Source of the DNA: Perkinsus olseni
Taxonomy: Eukaryota > Perkinsozoa > Perkinsida > Perkinsidae
DNA: 22,243 bases
Direction of reading: 5' to 3'
Assembly (NCBI GenBank): GCA_013115135.1
Contig: JABANP010000690.1
Span: forward strand, 1-22,243
The notes beneath the pieces were generated by a model. That model was given only the letters and a program-made list of their open reading frames with translations, made no database searches and was not told the DNA's origin. Of this stretch, positions 1 to 9,409 are shown piece by piece. The stretch's first letter is position 1; each line of letters begins with the position of its first letter. The translations under genes and the position numbers were made by a program.

Positions 1-735
1 CAGATCACGCGTGATCCAGATTTCTGATTCTGATCCTTGAGCCGTGAGGCAAATTCGTGATCCGTGGATCGCGGATCTGAGAAATTCTCGGCCTCGTTGA
101 GAAATTTCGGTGATCCATGATCCACTAGCTCAGTGGATCAAAGTAGGTTATCCGAATCATTCAAAGGTACGAGTGCATGATGCGAAAATCGTCTCACGCA
201 CAGAATCACTCTGCTTTACCGTGTTACAGAGGCCCGATCGTGTTACGGCGCCATTCCTTAGCGGTACCCTCAAGTTGATCTGATCCTTGATCTCCCTGGG
301 TCTTAGGACAGTAATCTAAATTGTCAATGGTGAGTATAGAACCTGGATCGTTCGATTATCCAACAGACGACCTAACCTGCCGGGCTTTTTAACCCGATGC
401 CAATTGATACGCGACGAATGAGCCAAGAGAGCCAGACTCGCACCGCTTGGCCTAGCCGTGCCAAATTCTAAGGCCTACGTGCTCCGATCCGTGGGATCTG
501 ATCCGTCGACTCCCTCAGCTGAGTCATAAACAAGTATTCTGATCCTCAAATATGAGATCCACGTGCGATCTGATCCATGGATAGTGATTCGGATTCGTGG
601 ATCACCCACTTGATCGTGACAAGCGGTACTCGAGACAAAACTCAGGAAAATAGTGGAAAGAATCAAGACCTGATCCGTTCGTCGGATTTTTTTCTAAAGA
701 TCAGCCATGGATCAGGATCCGCATACCTACCCTGT
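1..735. repeat. GATC-rich non-coding tract with short palindromes
   Basis: No coding frame is convincing here. By eye there are about 27 GATC tetramers, mostly as TGATCC or GGATCA, where roughly three are expected. Several form perfect palindromes: GATCACGCGTGATC at 3-16, and an inverted repeat at 118-140 with 9-nt arms TGATCCACT/AGTGGATCA and a 5-nt loop. The motif is sparse between about 300 and 480 and dense on both sides. It looks like a degenerate short-motif satellite or the end of a repeat family. No protein function is claimed. Confidence 0.6.
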
Positions 736-746
736 TCGGGTTAAGA

Positions 747-1145
747 TATAATTTTGAAACTCAGAATCGATGCTTAAAATGATTTTCACACGTGAATTGC
801 GGTGCCAAAATAGAAACAGAATCGGAATTTGATTTAATGAACGACCCCATGCTCGTTCGAGTTTCCGTGGCGGGCGAATCTCCTCGCCGTGGAATCCTCA
901 AAATTGTGTACCACTAAGCGCGTAACACTGCGCCTCCTACTAGCTATTCCTTCCCTCGTGGAGCTCTTTCGGCGAAGTGAGCTACAATTTGCTCAGTTAT
1001 GAGAGAATTACTAACAGTCATCGGGTCTTTATCAGGGCGACTTATCTGCAGCGTGCTAGGCCAGAAAACGCAAGTCTTCGGTCCTCGCCATAACTCCGTG
1101 GAGATAGGTTTTGCCGTTGCCTTCTTTGCAAACTTTCCCCTTCTC
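747..1145 (-). repeat. Dispersed repeat, copy A (inverted partner at 12448-12838)
   Basis: The reverse complement of this stretch aligns along its length, with substitutions and small indels, to 12448-12838. Shared landmarks are the GGCGAG...TTCGCCCGCCACGGAAA block, the TTTTTATTTTGGCACCGCA-like block and the GCTTCAAAATTAT-like end. Copy A keeps an open frame on the minus strand (944-1318) whose second half (AKPISTEL...KTCVFWPSTLQ...ITEQIVAHF) is aligned codon by codon in copy B, where it is broken by a TAG and a frameshift. The pattern suggests a repeat that once carried protein-coding sequence. The family was not recognised. Confidence 0.65.
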
Positions 1146-1318
1146 GAATTCCTGAATTCCGCCATTCTTTGCCCAAGCGTCAAGACGTGTCTCAGTGAGA
1201 CAGTCTCACCGAATACGACCCCAAGAACACGGTTTCCAGCCAGAATCGCGTTAGTGTATGCTGCTAATAGTATATTCAGTTTTAGATCTGACAAATGAAC
1301 CAAATGGTTCTTCTTCAT
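944..1318 (-). pseudogene. Unrecognised ORF (124 aa) overlapping repeat copy A
   Basis: The frame is open from an ATG at 1318 to a stop at 944. The C-terminal two thirds lie inside the repeat and show amino-acid-level conservation with the copy near 12450-12640: AKPIS(T/A)EL, KTCV(F/I)WPS(T/M)LQ. The N-terminal third (about 1150-1318) has no partner in the window. No known domain was recognised and no introns are evident. It is either a fragment of a mobile-element protein or a small lineage gene. It is listed as a pseudogene because of its repeat context and the broken partner, not because of a visible lesion in this copy. Confidence 0.35.
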
Positions 1319-1386
1319 CCCAAAAACTACTTCAACGAAAGCCCGTAAATGGTGAGGAAAAATGACTCTCAGGACACGACGCGAAT

Positions 1387-2948
1387 CTACTTCTCCTTCT
1401 TGCTCTCAGCGGCAGCAGTATCATCATTAGTCGCCTCGGCCGCCTTGCCTCCGCTCTTCACTGATGCACCGGTCTGTCTATTCTTCTCCATGTCAAGGCG
1501 TCTCTTCACCTCTACTTCAGCGTCCGATTCTGATACATTCCTGAAACTTGCGCCTTGCGGGCTGCACGAAGTGGCCACGAATAGAAACTTCCAGCGTCAC
1601 TTGACGATCATCGATTGCGACTCCCTCACTCACGCGCACAGGAATATCCCATAGGCCGTTATTGCCATGAGCAGGAACACCGAACCAGAGAAACCTAGGG
1701 CGACAACAATAGGGTGGTCTCGCACGAACTTGGATTGTAACTGACATGAGTAAATAAGCTCACAAGCCTCTCGGGCATCCCCTAACAACGCAATCTTCCG
1801 AGTCAGCCCACCCACGAACGACGGAGCAGGGCTAAAAAATCCATGAAATCTCTCATATTGCTTTGCATTGATTATTGTGGCGCGCGCCTTTGCATTAGCT
1901 ATATACGATCAGACTCTTTCCCATCACCACGCCTTTCGCCGTGGTGTTGTTCCGAATGGTTAACAACAGCCGGCTTCCCTCAACCTACCAGCTTCTCCAC
2001 TCGGGCCCATGCGTGCTTCAAGCCACTAGGAGGCGCAGGGACGTCCTACACAGAAGACCGTCGAAACTGCGCGTCAGGTCCCTATAAGTAAGTCACCATC
2101 GTTTCGGCGGCCTTAGCGGTATAGACCTCCGGAGAGCTCGCGAACTCAGTGAGAGCCTCCAGCGTTCTCTGACCAGCATATCGATAAACCTTCCCGTGGT
2201 TGATCATGTACAGTGTGGGCAGCCTCTTTATCGTGAACCTACACGATGCCTGTTTTCTCCCCGTCATTCGGCAGGCCAACGGAGGGCGCCGACTGGAAAG
2301 GCCTATCAGATACATGAGAAGCGCTTGCGTGAATCGGAGACCCTCTATGAGGGCATGTGTGAGCCCAATTTTACAAAACGAAAGCCTGCGGTTGGGGGCA
2401 CGCGGGTGAACGTTGGCTGCCTTTTGGGTTGATGAGAAAAGAAGATGAGGATCTCTGACCGCTGGAAGATGCGCCCCAAATTTTTGTGAACAGATTCCCC
2501 GCGGCAACAGACACTCTTACCTCGATCCAACTTCAGTATTTGCTGTAACGTCGACAGCAGCCACGTTAACCTGCCCGTACCTGCAAGTAACTTGAGCTGA
2601 TTCGTATCATCCCCGCTCGACCTGAGGATACTTACATCTCATCTGCAAGATCCTCCCAAGTAGGTAAGAGCTTTCGGCAATGACCGCACCATGGAGCGTA
2701 GAACATGACGAACCACGGACCTGACCGATGCAAATCCACATTGCCGGAAGGTTCCCAAAATTCCGCGCCGGGCTGCGGGGCCCACCAGTGGTGCTGCCAG
2801 TCGATGCCTGCGTGTCGTGTTCGAAGGTCTCATCAGTGAGTATCCTCAGCTTGCTGTCCTGTCTGAACTCGTGGGCTTCTGTTAGGGAAATGCTAAGGAT
2901 GCCCAAGATAGCAAGAATGGGCAGCACGAAGCGTTTGATAGAAAACAT
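1387..2948 (-). CDS. ER membrane thioredoxin/PDI-like protein (TMX type), six exons
   Basis: A single-pass ER thiol oxidoreductase. Proposed exons: 2948-2786, 2720-2636, 2580-2521, 2238-2097, 1794-1634, 1561-1387 (about 261 aa; phases agree at every junction). Exon 1 encodes a signal peptide ([19 protein letters not shown]). Exon 2 has the thioredoxin core [19 protein letters not shown] with the redox CGHC. Exon 3 reads [11 protein letters not shown]. Exon 4 has the cis-proline strand [21 protein letters not shown] transmembrane helix (about residues 168-195, PIVVALGF...ITAYGIF) is followed by a charged tail ending KKEK, a canonical KKXX ER-retrieval signal. This order (signal, thioredoxin, helix, cytosolic KKXX) is that of TMX-family PDIs, which form or reduce disulphides in the ER lumen. 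The exon 4/5 junction (GTGACT donor, AAG acceptor) is the least certain. Intron 3 is unusually long (282 nt) for this gene. Confidence 0.88.
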
Positions 2949-3174
2949 CAGTAATGCAGAAAACTGCCGAGCACATGAACACCCTCGACGGAAACAAAAC
3001 ACAACTTGCATGTTGTTGAGCGTAGTTTGACGAATCATGCAAAAGCACAGCCGAGCAAAGCAGCTGTAAGTCACTACCGTCACTATCGAGCAAGAATGTG
3101 TGACAGTAAACCGTGTCGTAGTGAACGAATTTGACCTCAACCAGCTATGCCAACTCTGACGAATTGAGCGTCCA

Positions 3175-3420
3175 TCAATCGTTCGGATTCTCGTCAAACC
3201 TTTCTACCCCACTTACAAGGTTACGCCGAAAATGATACAGATCACGGGGGTGGAGCTCGGGCACGCTAAAATTCCCTCCATCACCTGCGTCCCTTTTTCG
3301 ACTGAAATTCAATCTGATCAAAGATCGACATGCAGCCAATATCTCTCCGTCAGTATCCTCTTCATGATCCTCCGCATACTCGAGCAGCTGCAGTGAATTC
3401 ATACTCAATAGTGATGTCAT
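3175..3420 (-). CDS. Possible small hypothetical gene or orphan exon
   Basis: The open frame starts at an ATG at 3420, and its N-terminal half has a plausible acidic, leucine-containing composition (LQLLEYAEDHEED, EILAACRSLIRLNF). A strong splice donor, GTAAGT, lies in frame near 3209-3204 after the codons for FRRNL, so the real coding sequence may leave this frame there rather than run to the stop at 3175. It lies between the TMX-like start (2948) and the coiled-coil stop (3621) on the same strand. No family was recognised and no downstream exon was identified. It may be untranslated. Confidence 0.3.
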   Translation of the reverse strand: MTSLLSMNSLQLLEYAEDHEEDTDGEILAACRSLIRLNFSRKRDAGDGGNFSVPELHPRDLYHFRRNLVSGVERFDENPND

Positions 3421-3620
3421 CAGCTCCCCAAATGGGGCAACCCATGGGCAAAAATACTAATGACTCATTAGTAATAAGGAAATCATATCGTCTCCCAACA
3501 CTGCTCACAGATCAACCTCGCAAAAGATTCATGTCAATTAGACACATTCACACAGCCTAGCAATAATATTACGAGCCGTAACAGCATCGTGAGGAGCGCA
3601 CGCCCAGATGATCGATTTCG

Positions 3621-6446
3621 TTACAAGGCATCCAGATCTCGCAGTCTCGCTTTGATATTACTGATGGCGAGCTCTACACTGACGAGCCTGAAACAACGAG
3701 GTGACTGTTCCATGTGTCGATCCGGGGCACTAGCCGAAAATCTCTGAGCACAGGTTCAATCCCGGCAATCTGAATTTCTCAAAAAAATTGAGAATAAAAT
3801 CCTGACGGCGTTTTAGACCATTTCAATCAGAAGTTAATATCAAATTCAGTGAAGCTGACAAGTCCGAACTGTTCCGGACACTCGATGAATTCAGACGACG
3901 TCCCGAGTTCAATCCCGGCACTCCGCACCTCTGCTCCTTTTCCCGCTTATCGATCCTCTCATTGAGCGTCCGGCCAGCACTGTTAGTCGGATACTTATTC
4001 AGAGCGTTCTCGAGAGCAGTGCGCTCAGCATTGCAATGCATCAGCTGCTGCTCCAACTGACGGCATTGCTCTGATAGTGATAAACTGGGTGATAAATTCC
4101 GAGCTAGTGAAGAATCGCGAACGTTTATGTTGAGTCGCCGATCCGTACCCTGAAAGGCAAAGGTAGGAATTCAACACCCACACACCGAGAAGGCACCTCC
4201 AAGACCCGATTTTTCGACTATTTTCACCGCATCATTTCCATTCTATTTTTACCCATTTGTTTTCCGGATTTTCTACTGTATTTACCCCGACGCCAGGAGC
4301 ATTCCTTCGCGAGTCTGAACTTCTCTCGGGCGTCCTTTAAACCCCAGCATCTCTCTCCATACTACCCCATCCAAGTAGTTCGCCAACCGTTTGCTCAGTG
4401 AAGGCTTCCCGGCCGGCACCGACGACCCCACTGCCCCGCTCCTCGGCACGATGTACTCAGATGGTCGTGGGCTGCCGTGCAAACTTCCATACCAACTTTT
4501 CCGCGAATCATGAGCATCTATTCCCGATCCATGCTCAGCACTAGTGAAAGGTAGGCCTTCATGAGTAGCCCAAGGGGGCAGCGGGACAGCAGCCCGGCAC
4601 GAGCTAGGCGATGAAGGCGCCGAGTGCACGGGCCTCACTGGCGAGTTCAAGCATTCTCTGAGATGCGGCTTCATCCCACTCATGCAGCACGACCGTTATA
4701 AAATATTTACTTCGGTTTTTCTGAGTTTTTCCTGCACTTCCCCTAATTGCTCTCTCAGTTCCTTCACCTCCTGTCTATATCGCGCATTCTCAGCCGTCAG
4801 CTCGACCAACTATAAAAAAGCCGATGCTCCGAGCAGGATTCGAACCCACTACCTTTCCCTCGATATCCCCCTTCGCTCTCTCCCAGACCATTTCTCTCCC
4901 CCTAAAGTCGTCGCAACGATCGTCTATCTCGTTCTCTAGCCTCTTGATAGCCGCCTTTAAAGATCTCTCCATCTCCTCCTTTTGATCCATGAGTATCCTC
5001 TCACGCGACCCAAAGTCAGCCTCCAAGTCAGTCATCTTTATCCGGCATTCCTCAACTAACTCTTCCTCTCGGGCGCGCGCTTCTACCAATAACCGTTTCT
5101 CGTTTTCTAAAGATGCCTTCAAGCTCGACACCTGAGATTCCAACTCCATCGAATTCCGGACTAGTATGTTACGACACAGTTGGTGATCTTTGTTCAATGA
5201 AGCCAGCTCTAACTATTCCCAACTGATCATCTCGCGCAGGTCCGATCAACAGCGGATCGCCCCGGCACTACTTCTCTATTCCTCACGCTCCTCTGTGTCT
5301 CGCATTCGTGACGAAGAACGCCTATCTCGTGCTCTCTCTCTTCAATCATTCGTCGATGCTCAGCATGCTCCTGCCTGATTTGGGGGAGTTGTGGTATGGC
5401 AACTTCACCAACGATCTACCTTATCCTCTCGGTGGTCTCCATTGCGTTATTGTTCAGCCTCCGTTCGAGATCTACATTTGCGTTCTCAACCTCGGCAAGC
5501 CTGGCGACGTAACTGAGCAATACCTTAACCTATTCCGTATCTCGCATGGACCAATCAAAGATTCTTCACGAAGAAAAGTCCTGCATTCGCCAGCAACAGA
5601 TTCAGAAATACCGTTGAGACACTCCGATTGCAACTCATCTTAGGTGAGGACGTCAAAAACCAACTCTATTCATCCCCCCTACTAGTGGCATCTATTCTCC
5701 AATTCACGAACGGTTGCAAGCAGACGATGCCGTTCCTCCACTCTAAGCTGAGATGCAGTTGAGCTGGGAGGCGGCAGCCACGCCTGAGGGTAATCAGGAG
5801 ATCCCTGGTTCGATCCCCCGAGATAACCATTTTCGAACTCACCGACTCTTGTGGCAGCGGTGGCGATCCCGACGGGGACACATCAGGACGACGATCACGA
5901 GGCGGACTGTGAGGGATCGAGGCTCGCAAACCCGGCGGTGAGCACTGCAATGGTGTCAATCTGGAGGAAATGCAAGATAGCAAGAGTGAAAACTCTAGCC
6001 AACAACTGAGCCAGCATCACCCATTCCCTCACGTACTACCTCTCGACATCTCCAAGGTGCTGATGATCATGATAAAGCTTATCATGCTGTCGTTGCGGTG
6101 AACCGTGTCTACTCGAGCCCCCATGATGATGCGATCGCACTTCCTCGTGAACATGGCTGCTAGAGGCCCCAACAGCATGACGCTCTCCCACTCGCTGATA
6201 CTCTCTATGTCCTGCCAGCTCCTCGCTACTATCATTATGATAATATCGATCATATGATCGATTTGATGGTGATGCCTTGATATCTCTTAGTTGTCTCTGA
6301 AGCTCTTCAAGACGTCTGTCCAATATCTCCTCTTCTTCCTCGTCGACCCCGCTGGATCTCGACCTGCCTGGGCTCGCCACGTAGGGTCGGATCCCGTGGT
6401 GGGAGGAGGGCATGGGTGGTAAGTATTCGGTACCGTCCACCATCAT
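3621..6446 (-). CDS. Long coiled-coil protein, about 11 exons
   Basis: Function not recognised; a structural or scaffold role is only an inference. Exons: 6446-6040, 5960-5843, 5783-5708, 5638-5530, 5500-5420, 5374-5272, 5212-4853, 4809-4711, 4668-about 4283, 4149-3929, 3687-3621. Phases agree from exon 1 to 9 and from 10 to the stop. The exon 9/10 join is unresolved, because the obvious GTAAAT donor gives the wrong phase. The N-terminus is Ser/Pro/His-rich with an EEEEEILDRRLEELQRQLRD helix. Exons 3-8 form a nearly continuous heptad coiled coil (ELESQVSSLKASLENEKRLL, ENARYRQEVKELREQL). Exon 9 is Ser/Pro-rich, and exons 10-11 return to coiled coil, ending ISNIKARLRDLDAL. Total length is roughly 640 aa. 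The introns are mostly 29-79 nt, and three carry tRNA-like cassettes. The gene starts 190 nt downstream of the ARL5 stop, on the same strand. Confidence 0.72.
3688..3928 (-). other. Intron with two antisense tRNA 3'-end-like cassettes
   Basis: Last intron of the coiled-coil gene (GTGCGG donor, GTTTCAG acceptor, 241 nt). On the plus strand it holds GTTCAATCCC at 3907-3916 and again at 3754-3763, each preceded by a C/A-rich stem-like stretch and followed by GGC. Both match the Pol III B-box GTTCRANNC. The first is followed by an 11-nt acceptor-like segment ending in A. The bases that should form the T-stem mostly do not pair, so these are not intact tRNAs. The first 60 nt of this intron are open in the upstream exon frame, so an alternative splice cannot be excluded. 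Confidence 0.5.
4810..4852 (-). other. 43-nt intron made largely of a tRNA 3' end plus T6
   Basis: Removing GTAGTG...TTATAG joins two coiled-coil exons in frame (DIEGK | LVELTAENARY). Between the splice sites, in sense orientation, lie GTGGG, the T-loop TTCGAAT, CCTGC (five of five T-stem pairs counting G-T), a seven-base acceptor 3' strand TCGGAGC, a discriminator A, a 5-nt trailer and six T, as in a Pol III terminator. The matching 5' acceptor strand (GCTCCGA) is absent upstream, where coding sequence continues. This is therefore the 3' third of a tRNA gene serving as an intron, not a functional tRNA. Confidence 0.7.
5784..5842 (-). other. 59-nt intron with antisense tRNA 3'-end-like cassette
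   Basis: The intron has a GTGAGT donor and an ACCCTCAG acceptor and keeps frame between PPLPQES and AWLPPPSS. On the opposite strand it reads CCCTGGTTCGATCCCCC (B-box GTTCGATCCC at 5808-5817), then GAGATAACC, and TTTT begins one base past the position where a tRNA would end. T-stem pairing is poor beyond the two closing G-C pairs. Confidence 0.55.
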
Positions 6447-6636
6447 GGCTCACAAACGTGGAAATCACTGATGAATTCACAGGAAGTATCCTAGGTCGAC
6501 TGCGCAAGATACAAAACAGGTCGAACACCACAACCCGAAGATACCAAATTCCCGGAAACTGTTAAATTATTACACTATCAGTAGGGTAGAAGCGACCGCT
6601 GAGCGGCAATTGTGGAGTGCACCAAAACAGCAGTCA

Positions 6637-8880
6637 TCACCTATTTCCTCTGACAGCACCCTCAGAGCTGCCACCCGCCGCTCTCCGTTCCCTCTGCTGT
6701 ATTATCTCATTGGCAAGCCAATCCATGCCCTCAGCCAACCCCTCCCCAGTTATAGCACAGCATGCTTGTATATGCCAGGAGTGACCTCGTATTGATGTCA
6801 AGTCCAAGTCCTTACCTGAAGGATACTCATCGTCACGGGATAGTGTATACTTCAGCATTTTAGCCCTACTTGTATGATAATCTTCACACGAGATGAACTA
6901 TAACTATGAGTAACCTCAAGTATAAATAACATCATCGAGTGGTCACATTCGAGTGGAAAGCAAATTGGTAACGGAAGAAGTAGTTACGGCATAGAATGGT
7001 ATTGGTAGCACGGATGTGAACTCGTTCGAATGGTAAAACCCGGGCTATGCTGTTCTGGCAAAACTATACATAATCATAGCGCATAATAATAGTAACCAAA
7101 GCAACAGACGCGAAGGTCTAGCGAGTATTCATTCACTATCCTAACATTACCACGATTCGAAACATTCCATGATGCCATTCCCGAGTTAACAGTCTTGAAC
7201 AGAATGGTGTGTATGCTCACAGCCAAGGAGGACTAAAGGCAGCCGTGGATGGAGCAGTGTTAATACGACACAGTAATGGAAACTTTCGGGGAGATACGAA
7301 GATGAGCGTAGATGGAAACACATCAATTTGCTTAGGGCGAAGGGAATATCCTATGCAAGATGGAGATAGATCAGAGCCTGATCGGGGCGCTCTCAACACC
7401 CGAACGTTATGCAGTCAGACTGGGATCTTTCATTATACACAGTTTCACAGCACCCGAGTTCGACCCCATCATCCTGCCCATCTACTACATATTTCCTCAG
7501 CAGTCCTTGCTCCCTGTATGTCGGACTTATTAGCAAATACAAGAATACTAGCGCCATGGAGATCCTCGGATAAAAGCGCATTGAAGAGCTCCATCTTAGC
7601 CAGCACTAGGTTGCGTACATCGTTACTATCCACGACCTGACAGAAGAGAGGCAAACGAATTGGTTTCGGGGCCATTCCTCCGAGTCGAGAATGACAATGA
7701 AACTTCGGCGAGCATAGAGGAGCGTGGGACTGCTGCCCGAATAGACATGCCCAATCAAATCCTTCGGGGATGCCAGATTCTCACTAACAGTAACCCCTCG
7801 TAGAAGGGAATCGACAAAATTTGAATGAGTATCGAAACAGCGGTATAAAGTAGTAAGGTGCAACGGGTCTACGCAAACCCAGCTGTATAGAGGTGTAATG
7901 CTTTCACGAGCACTCCGGAGTGAAGGGATGGCATCAGCTGATGATGAGGGAATTGGCGACGTGGAACGATACCACTGAAGTTCACGCAGAGGAACATTTG
8001 AGTACAGATTGCATCATGAAATCTGAATAATGGTGAAACCCAGTGAGAACAGTAACAAGCCATCAAGGAGAAATTTATATACAGGAGAACGGCGGATCCC
8101 AGTATCCGGGATGGTGTTGATATCATAAACCTTATTATTACAAAGATCAGTCCATCAGTGTTTTGGAAGTAGGCAGACCAGCTAGGCCGGAGACTATCCT
8201 GACCACCGAGATCCCATACCTGAGAGAACGATGCCTTCAATGATACCAAGCGAGCAGTCATGAGCACTAGCAACATTTCGAGAACGTGGCGTGATAGTCT
8301 CCACTCAGCGGCTAACTAGCATCACACGAGAGCGTACCGTATTGGTGGTAAGCATCCAACTATGACGATCAAACTGTCATTCTCGATTTTTCGCCATCGT
8401 TAACCACCGTGTACCGGGCACGAAGCGTGATAGTCATCAGTCACGAATCAGCCAAACTGCCGCTATCATTAGAGGCTACGTGGTGTGATTCTGTCGAGTT
8501 ATGGTATAACGAGAACGAGCTTTCTGTTCTTGTCTGGTGCCCCAAGATAAATGCGCGCATTCGACTTCACACGCCTATCTCCGCCTCTTCTCCGAGGGGC
8601 CTAGTTATGACGATTAACGGGCCATTCCTGATTCCTGCCCATCGTCGGCAGCCTGGACATGCCAAGCACGTTATACTACCTGGAATTTAACATTTTTATG
8701 CGTAACTTCCTCCACATTGGACCCTATGGTTGGCTGTGTGACCACGACCTGTCCTAGATTCAGCTGATACAGGATAGTGGTCTTCCCTGCATTGCTCAGC
8801 CCCACTATGACTATCTTCGACTCTTCCTGACCACTGCCGCCAGAGAGCCTCTGCCATATGCTGGAGAAAAGAGCTCCCAT
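6637..8880 (-). CDS. ARL5-type ARF-like small GTPase
   Basis: A GTP-binding switch of the ARF/ARL family; in other eukaryotes ARL5 acts at the trans-Golgi in vesicle tethering. Exons 8880-8680, 8219-8142, 7636-7489 and 6815-6637 sum to 606 nt (201 aa) with consistent phases. Visible features: MGALFSSIW with Gly2 for N-myristoylation; P-loop GLSNAGKTT; switch-[10 protein letters not shown], a hallmark of ARL5; switch-[16 protein letters not shown] (NKxD guanine specificity); and [20 protein letters not shown] near the end. The human protein has about 179 residues; the extra length is an Arg/Gly/Ser C-terminal tail ([10 protein letters not shown]...). The P-loop has Ser where most ARLs have Asp (GLDNAGKT). 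Introns 1-3 are long for this window (460, 505 and 673 nt). Intron 3 begins with an antisense B-box-like cassette. Confidence 0.93.
7450..7488 (-). other. tRNA 3'-end-like cassette at the 5' end of ARL5 intron 3 (antisense)
   Basis: Directly after the donor GTAGTAG, the plus strand reads CACCCGAGTTCGACCCC (B-box GTTCGACCCC at 7458-7467). It matches the CCCNRGTTCRAYCC pattern of the cassettes in the coiled-coil and UNC93-like introns. The downstream acceptor-like bases are less convincing, and only T3 follows. Confidence 0.4.
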
Positions 8881-9409
8881 GCACAGCACCAACAAACAAC
8901 AATAAAAACTACTCTCAACAATTCCCTCGGCAATCACCAATATGACACTTCTGAGGCTTCTGGTGCGCAGCATAACTTTAAGAATTTCGTGGCGCGTGAC
9001 GATTATCGTGATTACTAATGTACTCGCAGACTGTGACTCACAGTCCGTTCTCCGGGCTGAGGAAGAAACCTGCGGAACATACCTCCACAAAGCCATGCCG
9101 AGGAACCGCATTTTACACGTAGATTCCAGTATCGAATCTGCGCGTCAGCATTAGTCTACTGAGCGGGGGGAGTCTTCATTTCAGAATTGGTTTAATAGGA
9201 ACCAGGAAGGAAGCGTGAAAGGCTTCTCAACTGCTTGCTTACACACGGCTGCGTAGTTCGGCGGTGTTCAGGAAGACTGAAATCGTCATCAAGGCTCCTA
9301 ACTTTCGCGCCTCGCTCGCCGTGGAAGCTCGAATAAGCATACTAGTGACTGCTGGTTCTGGGCTGGAATCTGCAGGGTGGGCGTCTGGTACACTTGTCGT
9401 CTAAGGGGG
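8881..9409. other. Divergent intergenic region between ARL5 and GNAT copy 1
   Basis: This stretch separates the minus-strand ARL5 start from the plus-strand GNAT start, so it should hold both promoters. No TATA-like or repeated element stands out. Short ORFs on either strand lack splice-consistent extensions or recognisable motifs. Confidence 0.4.

Noticed and set aside
4810..4870. A functional minus-strand tRNA gene, suggested by a perfect T-arm, acceptor 3' strand and T6
   Set aside because: The 5' acceptor strand, D-arm and anticodon arm are missing; upstream sequence is coiled-coil coding exon. Only the 3' third is present.
5666..5983. Single continuous 105-aa minus-strand protein
   Set aside because: Its middle (5784-5842) is better explained as an intron with GTGAGT and CTCAG borders; only the two ends are coding exons of the coiled-coil gene.
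7209..7640. 143-aa plus-strand ORF
   Set aside because: It lies opposite ARL5 exon 3 and its intron, has no domain, and the minus strand encodes a clear GTPase there.
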